Assembly (NCBI GenBank): GCA_016719615.1
Contig: JADJYQ010000001.1
Coordinates: 2,020,501 to 2,084,500, forward strand
Length of the DNA: 64,000 nucleotides
Direction of reading: 5' to 3'
DNA from: Saprospiraceae bacterium
GTDB taxonomy: Bacteria > Bacteroidota > Bacteroidia > Chitinophagales > Saprospiraceae
Shown here: positions 37,454 through 46,253 of the stretch, in pieces
How positions within the stretch are numbered: position 1 is the stretch's first letter
Layout of the letters: every line of letters starts with the position of its first letter
Position numbers and translations under genes: made by a program
Notes under the pieces: generated by a model
The model's input: the letters and a program-made list of their open reading frames with translations, nothing else
Database searches by the model: none
Told to the model about the DNA's origin: nothing

Positions 37454-38259
37454 AAATAAGAGCACACACTGAAGCACCATCCAATTACAGAAATCTGGAA
37501 CACATGAGTGTTGCAGAAATACTGTTTGCTATGAATGCGGAAGACCATAAAGTTGCACAAGCAGTAGCTCTCGTTCTAGAGCCAATCCGTGAATTTGTCG
37601 AGCAGCTCATTCCAAAAGTCAAAAATGGCGGTCGCTTATTTTATATCGGTGCCGGCACCAGCGGCAGATTGGGAATTATTGATGCTTCAGAATGTCCGCC
37701 TACATTTGGGGTAAGCCCTGATATTGTGATCGGACTGATGGCAGGTGGTGATCTGGCCATCCGTAAAGCTGTAGAATTTGCTGAGGACAGCGAAACCAAT
37801 GCATGGAAAGATTTAACAAAATACTTCATAGGAAAAGAGGATTGCGTTGTTGGAATTGCTGCGAGCGGAACAACACCTTATGTGGTATACGGGCTAGAGG
37901 CTTGTCAAAATCATGAGATCACTACAGCGTGCATTTGTTCTAATCCGGATAGCCCGGTGACTAAATTTGCAAACTACCCAATCGTTGTTGAATTAGGCCC
38001 TGAATTTCTTACAGGCAGCACCCGCCTCAAAAGCGGAAGCGCTCAGAAAATGATCCTCAATATGATTTCAACATCATTGATGATTGGACTGGGACGGGTT
38101 AAAGATCATAAAATGGTAGATATGCAGCTCAGCAATCAAAAACTCTTGGTACGAGGAACAGCAATGATTCAGGAAGCCTTACAAATTTCAGAAAATGAAG
38201 CTCAGGAATTGCTGCAAAAACACGGATCAGTTCGAGCTGTTTTAGACCGTGAAAAATAA
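37450..38259 (+). CDS. murQ: N-acetylmuramic acid 6-phosphate etherase
   Basis: MurQ cleaves the lactyl ether of MurNAc-6-phosphate to give GlcNAc-6-phosphate and lactate, in cell-wall recycling or salvage. The 269-residue product shows the SIS-domain pocket FYIGAGTSGRLGIIDASECPPTFG in pieces (about residues 62-86), including the catalytic-region glutamate of SECPPTFG, and the late STRLKSGSAQKMILNMIST block. The family is usually about 270-300 residues long. Start overlaps the symporter stop by 4 bases, which supports coupled expression and a common sugar pathway. A MurNAc kinase or PTS gene is not present in the window. Confidence 0.92.
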   Translation: MKIRAHTEAPSNYRNLEHMSVAEILFAMNAEDHKVAQAVALVLEPIREFVEQLIPKVKNGGRLFYIGAGTSGRLGIIDASECPPTFGVSPDIVIGLMAGGDLAIRKAVEFAEDSETNAWKDLTKYFIGKEDCVVGIAASGTTPYVVYGLEACQNHEITTACICSNPDSPVTKFANYPIVVELGPEFLTGSTRLKSGSAQKMILNMISTSLMIGLGRVKDHKMVDMQLSNQKLLVRGTAMIQEALQISENEAQELLQKHGSVRAVLDREK

Positions 38260-38294
38260 AAAAATCAATTTCAACTCTGGTTTAAGGCAAAAAA

Positions 38295-38333
38295 TCAGGG
38301 TTTACCATGAGACAAATTCAGGGTTTACCCTGA
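38295..38333. promoter_or_regulatory. Operator-like direct repeat and palindrome
   Basis: The 12-base word TCAGGGTTTACC occurs at 38295 and again at 38318, 23 bases apart (about two helix turns). The second copy is part of a perfect palindrome, TCAGGG-TTTA-CCCTGA (38318-38333). This looks like a double site for a dimeric regulator, 36 bases after the murQ stop and about 150 bases before a small open frame. Confidence 0.45.
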
Positions 38334-38484
38334 TGATTTTAAAGATTCCATTTCCATATCTTGCAGGATGCAATAAACTCTCGGAAGAGAACCAAAAGTA
38401 AGTTATTCTATTCCCAAGGCAGCATAACTTAGTTTCGAGGTATCTTATCAAGAGAGACATTTTTTAACCCTAAACGCACTTGTT

Positions 38485-38655
38485 ATGGAACCGACCGGAA
38501 CCTTTCTCCAGGATGCTTACAGACAACCTGAAGCATCAGAAATTCATGCCGAGGAAACAAATTGGCTACACCAATTTCGCAAAAGCCTTAGCTGGATTAA
38601 ACCAACAGCACATGAATCTGAACAAGACTTTCCAAATGATCTTGTAGCAGATTAG
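38485..38655 (+). CDS. Possible small protein (56 aa)
   Basis: An ATG at 38485 opens a frame of 56 codons ending in TAG at 38653-38655. The product is acidic and starts MEPTGTFLQDAYRQPEASEI, with a central NWLHQFRKSLSWIKPT segment. No signal or membrane helix is present. It stands alone in about 660 bases of otherwise empty DNA, behind the operator-like repeat at 38295, and has no recognised family. It may be an accidental frame. Confidence 0.35.
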   Translation: MEPTGTFLQDAYRQPEASEIHAEETNWLHQFRKSLSWIKPTAHESEQDFPNDLVAD

Positions 38656-38814
38656 AAAACCCAAAATCAAAGTTTAATTTAGATCTGTTGGTATTGATTC
38701 ATCATGTTCCCTGAAGTAAGGAGCATGGTGAATTTTTTTTCATCCACCAGCTGAAGCAGATGTAAATTTACCGAACTAACATTTGTTAGCATTTATCGTC
38801 TCTTTCAGGCATCC

Positions 38815-38916
38815 AGACTAACAGTCTAACATACTAGCAGTCTAACAGTCTAACAAACTAACAGACAAACAGACTAGCAGACTAACAGACTAACAGACTA
38901 ACAGACTAACAGTCTA
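38815..38916. repeat. Tandem AGACTAAC octamers, reverse complement of the 32021 array
   Basis: Twelve to thirteen 8-base units (AGACTAAC, AGTCTAAC, ATACTAGC, AGACAAAC and so on) run up to 10 bases before the rhomboid gene end. The unit is the reverse complement of a rotation of AGTCTGTT. A CTAAC-ATTT-GTTAG palindrome lies just before it (38776-38789). Confidence 0.92.
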
Positions 38917-38926
38917 TCTCCCCCAT

Positions 38927-39661
38927 CTAAAATTGTGGAAACCCGGTATGATCCGTATTTGAAAAATTCTGCGCAATATCCAGATCCCGTTTGCGCTCCT
39001 CTTTGGTTTTATCAAATGTATCACGGGGCAGAAAAAATTCTTTTGCTTCTGCTTTTTCATTTTTCCATTCAGGAACCTGATGCTCATCAAACTCCCTGTA
39101 GTTGCTAAATACAAAAGAAGTCCACAAACCTACAACGGCTCCGAACAACTGGCTTTCCCAGGATCCTCGCTCCTCTGTAGGAAAAAAACCTGCCAGATAA
39201 CCACTATACATCACAACCATAATGCCCATTAAAGCTATGGATTTAACATTACGCCTGAAGATACCTGAAAAAAAGATAAAAGAGATCAAGCCATATACCA
39301 ATCCGCTGGCACCTATGTGTGAGTAATTGCGCCCTAAAATAAAAACCATTAAACCGGTAATGGTGAGAATTAAAAAATAACTAGCCCAACCAATACTTCT
39401 ATAAAAATAAAAAAGCACACCGGTTGTAATAAACAAGGGTGGCAAATTTGAAAACAAATGACCCCAACTCGCATGAATAAATTGTCCTGTAATAATGCCA
39501 TACCATTGGCTAAAATCGCGTGGGTAAATACTCCAGTTGTATTTTGGAATAGGACTTACTAAAAAAAGCAAATGCACCAGTAAACATAAAACACTTACCG
39601 ATAAAGCAATAGACAATGCATTGCGCAAATGTTCTTTTTCTTTATGGATAAATTCGTTCAT
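38927..39661 (-). CDS. Rhomboid-family membrane protein, catalytic His apparently replaced
   Basis: The 244-residue product has about six helices and the rhomboid features FIHASWGHLFSNLPPLF (about residues 61-77) and the serine motif HIGASGLVYG with Ser119. The second catalytic residue of rhomboids is a His at the start of helix 6, in a context like WEGHLFG. Here the text is WESQLFGAVVG with Gln171 (CAG), so the dyad is broken unless this is a base error (CAC/CAT to CAG). A hydrophilic tail of about 55 residues follows. The start overlaps the end of the upstream gene by 4 bases. Confidence 0.8.
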   Translation of the reverse strand: MNEFIHKEKEHLRNALSIALSVSVLCLLVHLLFLVSPIPKYNWSIYPRDFSQWYGIITGQFIHASWGHLFSNLPPLFITTGVLFYFYRSIGWASYFLILTITGLMVFILGRNYSHIGASGLVYGLISFIFFSGIFRRNVKSIALMGIMVVMYSGYLAGFFPTEERGSWESQLFGAVVGLWTSFVFSNYREFDEHQVPEWKNEKAEAKEFFLPRDTFDKTKEERKRDLDIAQNFSNTDHTGFPQF

Positions 39662-40229
39662 GAATATCTTCTGCGAATCAATTTTAGAAAGACCTGGGCG
39701 TTTTTCATTTTATTTTCGTTCATCCAATCAAATGCATCAACAACTTCACTGCATAAATAGTTGGAGGCTTCTTCAAAATTTTGCATCCCATTCAATTTCT
39801 GAACAGTCGCATCAAATGCAGATTTATCTCCATTAAAAAGTACATTTTGGTAAACAATTTTTTCATTAAGGCCAAATGCAGAAGCGATATCCTTTATCGG
39901 AGTTGATTCCAATTTACCGGACAAATCACCAGAATCCTTAATGGTCAGAAGTTCTGCATACTTACTTAAATCTAATTTTTCTTCTTTCTTTTTGTGGGGT
40001 GTCTCTGCCACTCCAACCGGCATTGGATCCACCATTGGATGCCCGTTTTCAGGAACAATCACCAGCTCTTGACCTTGCTCTACTTTCAAGGATTGAATGG
40101 CTTCCCGAATGCGCTGGTTATAATCCAACAATAAATTTTTTCAGATTGCGTAAAATCTTCTTCATGTGCATAGACATCCAGAATATTGTTCATTTTTTGC
40201 ATCCATTTGCGGATCTGATGAAAGTCCAT
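39658..40229 (-). CDS. Conserved hypothetical protein, frameshifted near its N-terminus
   Basis: The open frame from 40131 (a TTG) gives 157 residues with no recognised domain: a Pro/Lys-rich linker (HPMVDPMPVGVAETPHKKKE) and a helical C-terminal domain (ALNEKIVYQNVLFNGDK-like text). An ATG at 40229 starts a second frame, MDFHQIRKWMQKMNNILDVY, which runs to about 40140 and joins the first if one A is restored in the A run at about 40137-40143 (TQSEKNLLLDYNQRIREAI). I therefore read a protein of about 190 residues with a one-base deletion. It is translationally coupled to the rhomboid gene. Confidence 0.65.
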
Positions 40230-40358
40230 AGTTAATGTTTATTTATTTTGAAAAACGCCTCAAGCGCTGATTTTATTGGTGCAAATGTACTTCGTTTTGG
40301 CAGTCCCATTCTATTATAAATATATTATATATAATTTTTATAGATATTTGCCCCCAGA

Positions 40359-40943
40359 ATGTTTATCGAACCTATTTACAAATCGCAACGAAGCGGATGG
40401 ATTGAAGTCATCTGTGGGTCCATGTTCAGTGGAAAAACAGAAGAATTGATCAGAAGGTTGAAAAGAGCCAGGATCGCCAATCAAAAAGTTGAAATCTTCA
40501 AACCCAGTAAGGACATTCGTTACGATGAGCGCAGAGTGGTTTCGCATGATGAAAATACCCTGCTTTCAAAGCCCATTGCTCATTCTTCTGAGCTAAATCT
40601 TGTGTTACCGGAAACTGAGGTCGTCGGAATTGACGAAGCACAGTTCTTTGATATGGAATTTCCACAACACTGCCAGGAATTAGCGATTTCCGGAAAAAGA
40701 GTCATCATTGCAGGATTAGACATGGATTTTAGAGGAAAACCTTTTGGTCCGATGCCTGCTATCATGGCTGTAGCTGAGTATATCACAAAAGTTCATGCAA
40801 TTTGTCCACATTGTGGCAATCTTGCGACACATTCGTACAGACTCGGAGATGAAGAAGAAACGATCTTGTTAGGAGAAACCGATAAATATGAACCGCGATG
40901 CCGCTATTGCTTCTCGCTGGGCCCCATATTGCAATTCAGATGA
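40359..40943 (+). CDS. tdk: Thymidine kinase (type II)
   Basis: The enzyme phosphorylates thymidine for salvage. The 194-residue product shows the P-loop GSMFSGKTEELIRR (about residues 21-34), the DEAQFF motif, and a zinc lasso with CPHC and CRYC pairs. Length is typical. A -7-like GATATTTG (40343-40350) ends 8 bases before the ATG, so the mRNA may have a very short leader. purH starts 10 bases after the stop. Confidence 0.95.
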   Translation: MFIEPIYKSQRSGWIEVICGSMFSGKTEELIRRLKRARIANQKVEIFKPSKDIRYDERRVVSHDENTLLSKPIAHSSELNLVLPETEVVGIDEAQFFDMEFPQHCQELAISGKRVIIAGLDMDFRGKPFGPMPAIMAVAEYITKVHAICPHCGNLATHSYRLGDEEETILLGETDKYEPRCRYCFSLGPILQFR

Positions 40944-40953
40944 TTACAAATTC

Positions 40954-42453
40954 ATGGAGAATAAACGCATACATTCCGCATTAATATCAGTCTATAACAA
41001 AGATAACCTCGAACAAATTGTCCGAAAACTTAAAGATTTAGACATCGTCATTTATTCGACAGGAGGTACTAAGGAGTTTATAGAAGAAATGGACATTCCC
41101 GTTGTTTCCGTTGAAACCATAACCGAATATCCAGCAATTCTCGGCGGCAGGGTTAAAACATTACATCCAAAAGTATTTGGTGGCATTTTGGCGATCCGCA
41201 ATGAAGATCATTTGAGTCAATTGGCCCATTTCAGAATACCCTTAATCGATTTAGTGGTCGTAGATCTTTATCCCTTTGAAGAGACACTAAAACTCACTGA
41301 TCAACATGAAGAGATCATTGAAAAAATTGACATCGGTGGAATTTCATTGATACGTGCAGCAGCCAAAAATTTTCGCGATGTCCTGGTCATCCCATCCAAA
41401 GCGGACTACGGCGGATTATTGGAAATTTTATCCAACAATGCTATTTCAAGCATAAACGAACGAAAAAAATTCGCTGCAAATGCCTTTCAAATCAGTCAAT
41501 CATATGACTATTGTATACATCAATACCTTTCCGAATCAGAAAAAGTAAAAGAAATCGACTTGCGTTATGGAGAAAATCCGCATCAGCAAGCCAGGTTTAT
41601 TGGAAACTTAAATGAAAATCTGGAAGTCCTTTCAGGAAAAGACCTATCTTATAACAATATCCTTGACATTGATTCAGCCTTAAGTCTAATGGCTGATTTT
41701 AGGACGTCTCTTCCTTGTTTTGCAGTTCTTAAACACACAAATGTTTGCGGCCTTGCTGTTCGTGAAAATTTATATGAAGCATGGGAAGGAGCTTTAGCAG
41801 GGGATCCCATATCAGCTTTTGGTGGTATCCTCATTTGCAATAGAACGATTGACCTCCACACCGCTCAGTCCATTCACCCCTTATTTTACGAGGTTTTGCT
41901 GGCTCCCGGATTTGACAAGGAAGCCATGGAACTGTTGCAAGCTAAAAAGAACAGAATCCTGATCCGGATTATTCAGTGGCCTGAACAAGATAAACTCCTA
42001 AGAACCGCCATCAACGGATTGCTCGAGCAAGACGCAAACAAACATCATGCGAGACCTGAAGATTTAAAATGGGTAAGTACTTTAAAGGTAGATTCTGAAA
42101 AAACACAAGATTTGCTCCTTGCCATACATTGTGTCAAACATTTGAAATCAAATGCAATCGCAATTGTAAAAGGCAGTCAACTCATAGGCATGGGTTGTGG
42201 CCAAACCTCAAGAGTTGACGCTTGCAAACAAGCTATCAGCAAAGCCAAAGCAATGGGTTTCGAAACACAAGGATCTGTAATGGCTTCCGAAGCCTTTTTC
42301 CCATTTCCGGATTGCGTTGAGCTCGCAGGAGAAGCCGGGATCATTGCCATTGCACAGCCCGGTGGTTCTGTCAACGATGACAAGAGCATTTCCAGAGCTA
42401 ACGAATTGGGTGTGGCTATGGCTTTTACAGGGATCCGACATTTTAAACATTGA
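40954..42453 (+). CDS. purH: Bifunctional AICAR formyltransferase / IMP cyclohydrolase
   Basis: PurH carries out the last two steps of IMP synthesis. The N-terminal MGS-like cyclohydrolase domain (about residues 1-150) contains YSTGGTKEFI and GGRVKTLHPKVFGGIL; the C-terminal transformylase carries the ALKHTNVCG-like block (VLKHTNVCGLA) and late AFFPFPDCVELAGEAGI. I choose the ATG at 40954 (499 residues). A start at 40888 lies inside tdk and adds an unrelated leader. The stop TGA overlaps the coaX start. Confidence 0.95.
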   Translation: MENKRIHSALISVYNKDNLEQIVRKLKDLDIVIYSTGGTKEFIEEMDIPVVSVETITEYPAILGGRVKTLHPKVFGGILAIRNEDHLSQLAHFRIPLIDLVVVDLYPFEETLKLTDQHEEIIEKIDIGGISLIRAAAKNFRDVLVIPSKADYGGLLEILSNNAISSINERKKFAANAFQISQSYDYCIHQYLSESEKVKEIDLRYGENPHQQARFIGNLNENLEVLSGKDLSYNNILDIDSALSLMADFRTSLPCFAVLKHTNVCGLAVRENLYEAWEGALAGDPISAFGGILICNRTIDLHTAQSIHPLFYEVLLAPGFDKEAMELLQAKKNRILIRIIQWPEQDKLLRTAINGLLEQDANKHHARPEDLKWVSTLKVDSEKTQDLLLAIHCVKHLKSNAIAIVKGSQLIGMGCGQTSRVDACKQAISKAKAMGFETQGSVMASEAFFPFPDCVELAGEAGIIAIAQPGGSVNDDKSISRANELGVAMAFTGIRHFKH

Positions 42454-43190
42454 TGCGGCGCTCTTTATGTATCGATTTGGGAAACTCTCGAGTTAAACTG
42501 GCCATCTTTCACGATAAAACATTGCATAATTATTCCAGTTTCAACTATTCCGACTCAAATCTGGTAATAGAATGGCTGGATGCGCATGATTACGAGCACA
42601 TCATTTATTCAAGTGTCGTTGAGCCCATCCCGGAATGGCTTATTGAACTGAAGACTCGCCAAAAAACACTGCAATTGAGTTCAACTTGCAAATTGCCCAT
42701 TCAATTGGATCTTTACGAGACTCCTGAAACATTGGGAACTGACCGGATTGCAGCTTTAGCTGGTGGTGAACAATTGCAATTGAATGCCCATTTATTGATT
42801 ATTAATGCAGGAAGCTGCATGACTTATGACTTACTCCATGAAAATGGCAAGTTTATGGGTGGAAATATTTCGCCCGGATTGGACATGAGGTACAAAGCCA
42901 TGCATGATTTTACATCACGGCTGCCTTTGGTGCATCCCTTACATCCCGGTGACCGATTTTTGGGCAATAATACCATCGAGGCAGTGGAGAACGGATCTTA
43001 TTTTGGCCTGATATTCGAAATTGAAGCATATTTTTTAAGACTTTCAGAAAATTATAAAGGCTTAAAGTGCGTTCTCACTGGCGGGAATGCACATAAATTG
43101 GTAAATCGGCTTAAAATTGACATTTTTGCGGATCCTTATCTCGTTTTGAAAGGTCTTAATTACATTTTAGAAATCAATGAATCCACTTAA
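42453..43190 (+). CDS. coaX: Type III pantothenate kinase
   Basis: CoaX starts coenzyme A synthesis by phosphorylating pantothenate. The product, about 245 residues, has the ASKHA-fold landmarks CIDLGNSRVKLAIF at the N-terminus, TLGTDRIAALAGG and INAGSCMTYDLL in the middle, and GGNISPGLDMRYKAMHDFT. Its ATG shares one base with the purH TGA. coaBC, the next-step gene of the pathway, is found later in this window at 49963. Confidence 0.92.
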   Translation: MRRSLCIDLGNSRVKLAIFHDKTLHNYSSFNYSDSNLVIEWLDAHDYEHIIYSSVVEPIPEWLIELKTRQKTLQLSSTCKLPIQLDLYETPETLGTDRIAALAGGEQLQLNAHLLIINAGSCMTYDLLHENGKFMGGNISPGLDMRYKAMHDFTSRLPLVHPLHPGDRFLGNNTIEAVENGSYFGLIFEIEAYFLRLSENYKGLKCVLTGGNAHKLVNRLKIDIFADPYLVLKGLNYILEINEST

Positions 43191-44521
43191 AATAGTTCTT
43201 TTCGCAGGCATCTCTGCATTTGCAACAGGTCTTTATTCGCAAAATTCAGAAAATAATCCCCTATCCCGATATGGTTTGGGTGATCTGAGAAATAGCAGTC
43301 CGTCCTGGATGTTAGGTATGGCTAATGCAGGAGTAGCCTATTCTTCAGAGCAGCTTTTCAATAATTTGAATCCGGCTTCTTCAGCATTCCTGCTCCAGAC
43401 CGATGTTGAAGTGGGTCTTTTTGCAAAAAGGAGTAGTCTGGAAGACGCCCAAAAGAATACTTATAGTGAGTGGACCGGAGGAATTCAACAAATACTCTTA
43501 GCCATTCCTTTACAGAATGCGATTAATGATTTGCTCAATCGCAAAACAAGAAAACGCTTCATGGGGCTTCATTTGGGCTTGAGCCCTTATTCAGGAATGG
43601 GTTATAATGTAAGCATCATAGACAAAAGCGATACCAACAATATTCTCAGTCGTAAGCTGCAAGGAGATGGGGCTATCACTTCGTTTAATATTGGTTTTTC
43701 ATACAGGTACCAGGATTTTTCTATAGGAATTGGAATGGATTATTTATTCGGGAACTTAAACTATAATCAGGATTTAATCTTTGAGAGTAAACCGGGATCT
43801 TACGACTCTTATTTAACAGATCGCCAACACATCAGCGGTTGGAAACCTAGCATTGGTTTACTTTATCGTAAAATATTAAATCAAGCTGACCTTAAAAAAG
43901 ACAATAATCTTCGTCGCAATATTTTTGGTGCGGGTTTGACTGTTCAGATTCCAAACAAATATAGAGTAAACTATTCTGCATTACATATCGCGAGATATGA
44001 TGAATCCAATCCTGCTTCCGGAAGTGTAACCGACACTGTTTTAAATATCACGGATCGTGAATCAGAAGGAGGTTTACCACTCGGTTTTCGCCTGGGATTC
44101 ATGTATTCACACCAAGACAAATCGGGAATACTCTTATCAGCGCATTACGAAGCCTGGGAAGAAGCATCCATACCGCAAGGCATAGAAGGCGCTTATGGCA
44201 ATACATTTGGGATCAGGCTTGGTGGATGGTACCGCAAAGGGCAGCACCACTTTGATCCTTTTTGAAAAAATCAACTTTCGATTTGGCCTTTATTATCAGG
44301 ACGATTACCGCGTGATCAAAGGAGAACAAGCTTATCAGCTCGGATTCACATTAGGTTGGGCTTATCCTGTGATTTTCCTTCGCCAGGATGCATTGATTCA
44401 TCTGAATCTGGATATGGGACAACGAAAAGCCGGAGACCTGCTCAAAGAAAACTACATACAGCTGACCTTCGGAGTGACCATCAACGACAACGAATGGTTT
44501 TTGAAACGGAAGTATAACTAA
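43177..44521 (+). CDS. Outer-membrane barrel protein, frameshifted near its C-terminus
   Basis: The first frame (43177-44265) starts with a signal peptide (ending GLYSQN) and NPLSRYGLGDLRNSS, a motif common to Bacteroidota FadL/porin-like barrels that begin with N-P-Y/L-S-R-Y-G-I/L-G-D. It breaks after GIRLGGWYRKG. The last strands lie in the next frame, STTLILFEKINFRFGLYY to FGVTINDNEWFLKRKYN, ending at 44521. Removing one G from the AAAGGG run at about 44236-44241 joins them. This is a one-base insertion, unlike the other frameshifts here. The gene overlaps coaX by 14 bases. Its ligand is unknown. Confidence 0.72.
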
Positions 44522-44539
44522 CGAACGTTTGTAAGTTTC

Positions 44540-46105
44540 TTATAACTTGATCATCGGCAAACTTCCCGATTGGTTTGCTGATTTCCACTTTATAAAATAA
44601 ATTCCTTTCCCAAGATTTAGAATTTTCGACGATTCCCAATGAATACTTGCAGTTCCCTTTGCTTTGTTAAAAATTGTGATAGTCTGACCTTTTAAATCCA
44701 TCAACTCGAAATACATTTCTTGTGATTGAAGTTCGGTAGAAAGTTCTATTTGGATTTTATGTTGCACAGGATTGGTTAAAAGTCTTAGGGGCATACCTAC
44801 TTTAGCCAATTCATTGTTGCCAGAAATGATCTCATTCGTCCACCGAATCACCAGCACATTGACATTTTGACCGTCTTTGTAATTGGCCACCATCACTATT
44901 TTACCATCCTTCTGAATTGCAAAATGGGGCGTGTGATCGGTCAAGATATTGACGGCATCAAAACCGGCTATGCCCATATCTCCGAAACTGGAATCTATCT
45001 GACCATTTTCAAGATATCTTACAACGACGAATTTATTTTGAGTGAGCACATTTATTTCGCCACAAACCAAATATTTGTGATCCGCTTGTTTGATCATGTA
45101 TAACCCATAATCGACAGGGCCCTTAAAATCATAGGTCATTTTTCCGCCATTTCCAAAACCCGGATCTAAATCGCCATTGGGTAAATACTTTGCCAACGAG
45201 AAGTCGTAATTGGTAACATCATCACGCACCGTGCCTGCCGTGAGGTATTTGCCATCCGAAGTAATTGCAGTGGTATAACCAATATCGTGATTACCTGCAA
45301 AATCCGTTTGAAGTTCGCCGCTGTTTCCAAAAGAAAAATCTCGGCTTCCATCTGAGTTCAATCTCAAAATTGCATAATTAGCTTTGGGATAGACTCCGGC
45401 GCATCCGGTAACCAGGATCTTTCCTCCGGGCTCGAGCAGCAAATCAAAAGGAATATCTTCTCTGGTCAAAAAATTGTGATACATCCATCCTATCCCATTA
45501 AAACTCAAATCAGGTTTTCCATCTGGTAAAAATCGCGCTACGAACCAATCGATATCAAAAGAGTCAACTACGCATACACCTGTCACTACGATGTTTTGTT
45601 GTGCATCTACATTAGCAACGATCGGGCCTGTAGATTTTCCACATTTAAAATTTACGATGCCGTTTATACCGAACTCGGGATCGGGGCTTCCATCCGACAG
45701 CAATTTTATCAAAATACCGTTGGTATTAGGATTGACTCCACTGAATCCTCCAGCCAGAATTTTGCCATCCGGCAATGCCCTTACAAATTCAAGGTTCTCT
45801 TGTTTGGGTCCAAAATCCCAAATGACAAAACCCTTGTTTCCAAAACTGGAATCCAATTGGCCATTTTCCAAATACCTGAGTAATAAAAAATCATATTCGG
45901 ATGTTTGGAGCGCGATTCTTCCGCCGACCAGAATCTTACCATCATTTTGGATATCCGTTGTCCCGGCTTGTTCCTTACCGCCTAAGTCTGTATGCACCCA
46001 TCCACCGAAACCAAAGCTGGGGTCCAGTTGACCGGATTGTGAATTAAGGTAGCTTAGCCAACAGCAAGCCAAAACCATGATAAAACTAAATTTGATCGCA
46101 TTCAT
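44540..46105 (-). CDS. Secreted delta-60-repeat protein with T9SS type A sorting domain
   Basis: After a signal peptide (ending LNSQ) come about seven repeats of some 60 residues of the delta-60 type: D-G-K-I-L-V-G-G, then L-L-R-Y-L-x-N-G-x-L-D-x-S-F-G-x-x-G, as in FLLLRYLENGQLDSSFGN. They likely form a beta-propeller-like surface. The last about 85 residues (from RLLTNPVQHKIQIELS to GKGIYFIKWKSA and the SLPMIKL end) form a type A C-terminal domain that directs export by the T9SS. The gene converges on the barrel gene before it. Binding partner unknown. Confidence 0.85.
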   Translation of the reverse strand: MNAIKFSFIMVLACCWLSYLNSQSGQLDPSFGFGGWVHTDLGGKEQAGTTDIQNDGKILVGGRIALQTSEYDFLLLRYLENGQLDSSFGNKGFVIWDFGPKQENLEFVRALPDGKILAGGFSGVNPNTNGILIKLLSDGSPDPEFGINGIVNFKCGKSTGPIVANVDAQQNIVVTGVCVVDSFDIDWFVARFLPDGKPDLSFNGIGWMYHNFLTREDIPFDLLLEPGGKILVTGCAGVYPKANYAILRLNSDGSRDFSFGNSGELQTDFAGNHDIGYTTAITSDGKYLTAGTVRDDVTNYDFSLAKYLPNGDLDPGFGNGGKMTYDFKGPVDYGLYMIKQADHKYLVCGEINVLTQNKFVVVRYLENGQIDSSFGDMGIAGFDAVNILTDHTPHFAIQKDGKIVMVANYKDGQNVNVLVIRWTNEIISGNNELAKVGMPLRLLTNPVQHKIQIELSTELQSQEMYFELMDLKGQTITIFNKAKGTASIHWESSKILNLGKGIYFIKWKSANQSGSLPMIKL

Positions 46106-46253
46106 AAGTCTAAATTTACAATAAAAAATTCAACCTTACTCATGACCCTGTTAAAGTTCGCATTTATAGCTACTCTACGCGCTTTAACCAATACTTAACA
46201 GCATCAGGATAATTATTTGCGAAATTCGACTGTTTTTCTGTAAATATGCATAT

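Noticed and set aside
40888..40953. An earlier start of purH
   Set aside because: It lies inside tdk and adds 22 residues with no counterpart in the PurH family, while ATG 40954 gives the usual N-terminus.
45591..46031. A 146-codon plus-strand frame
   Set aside because: It is the antisense of the delta-60 repeats; its apparent repetition comes from that gene.
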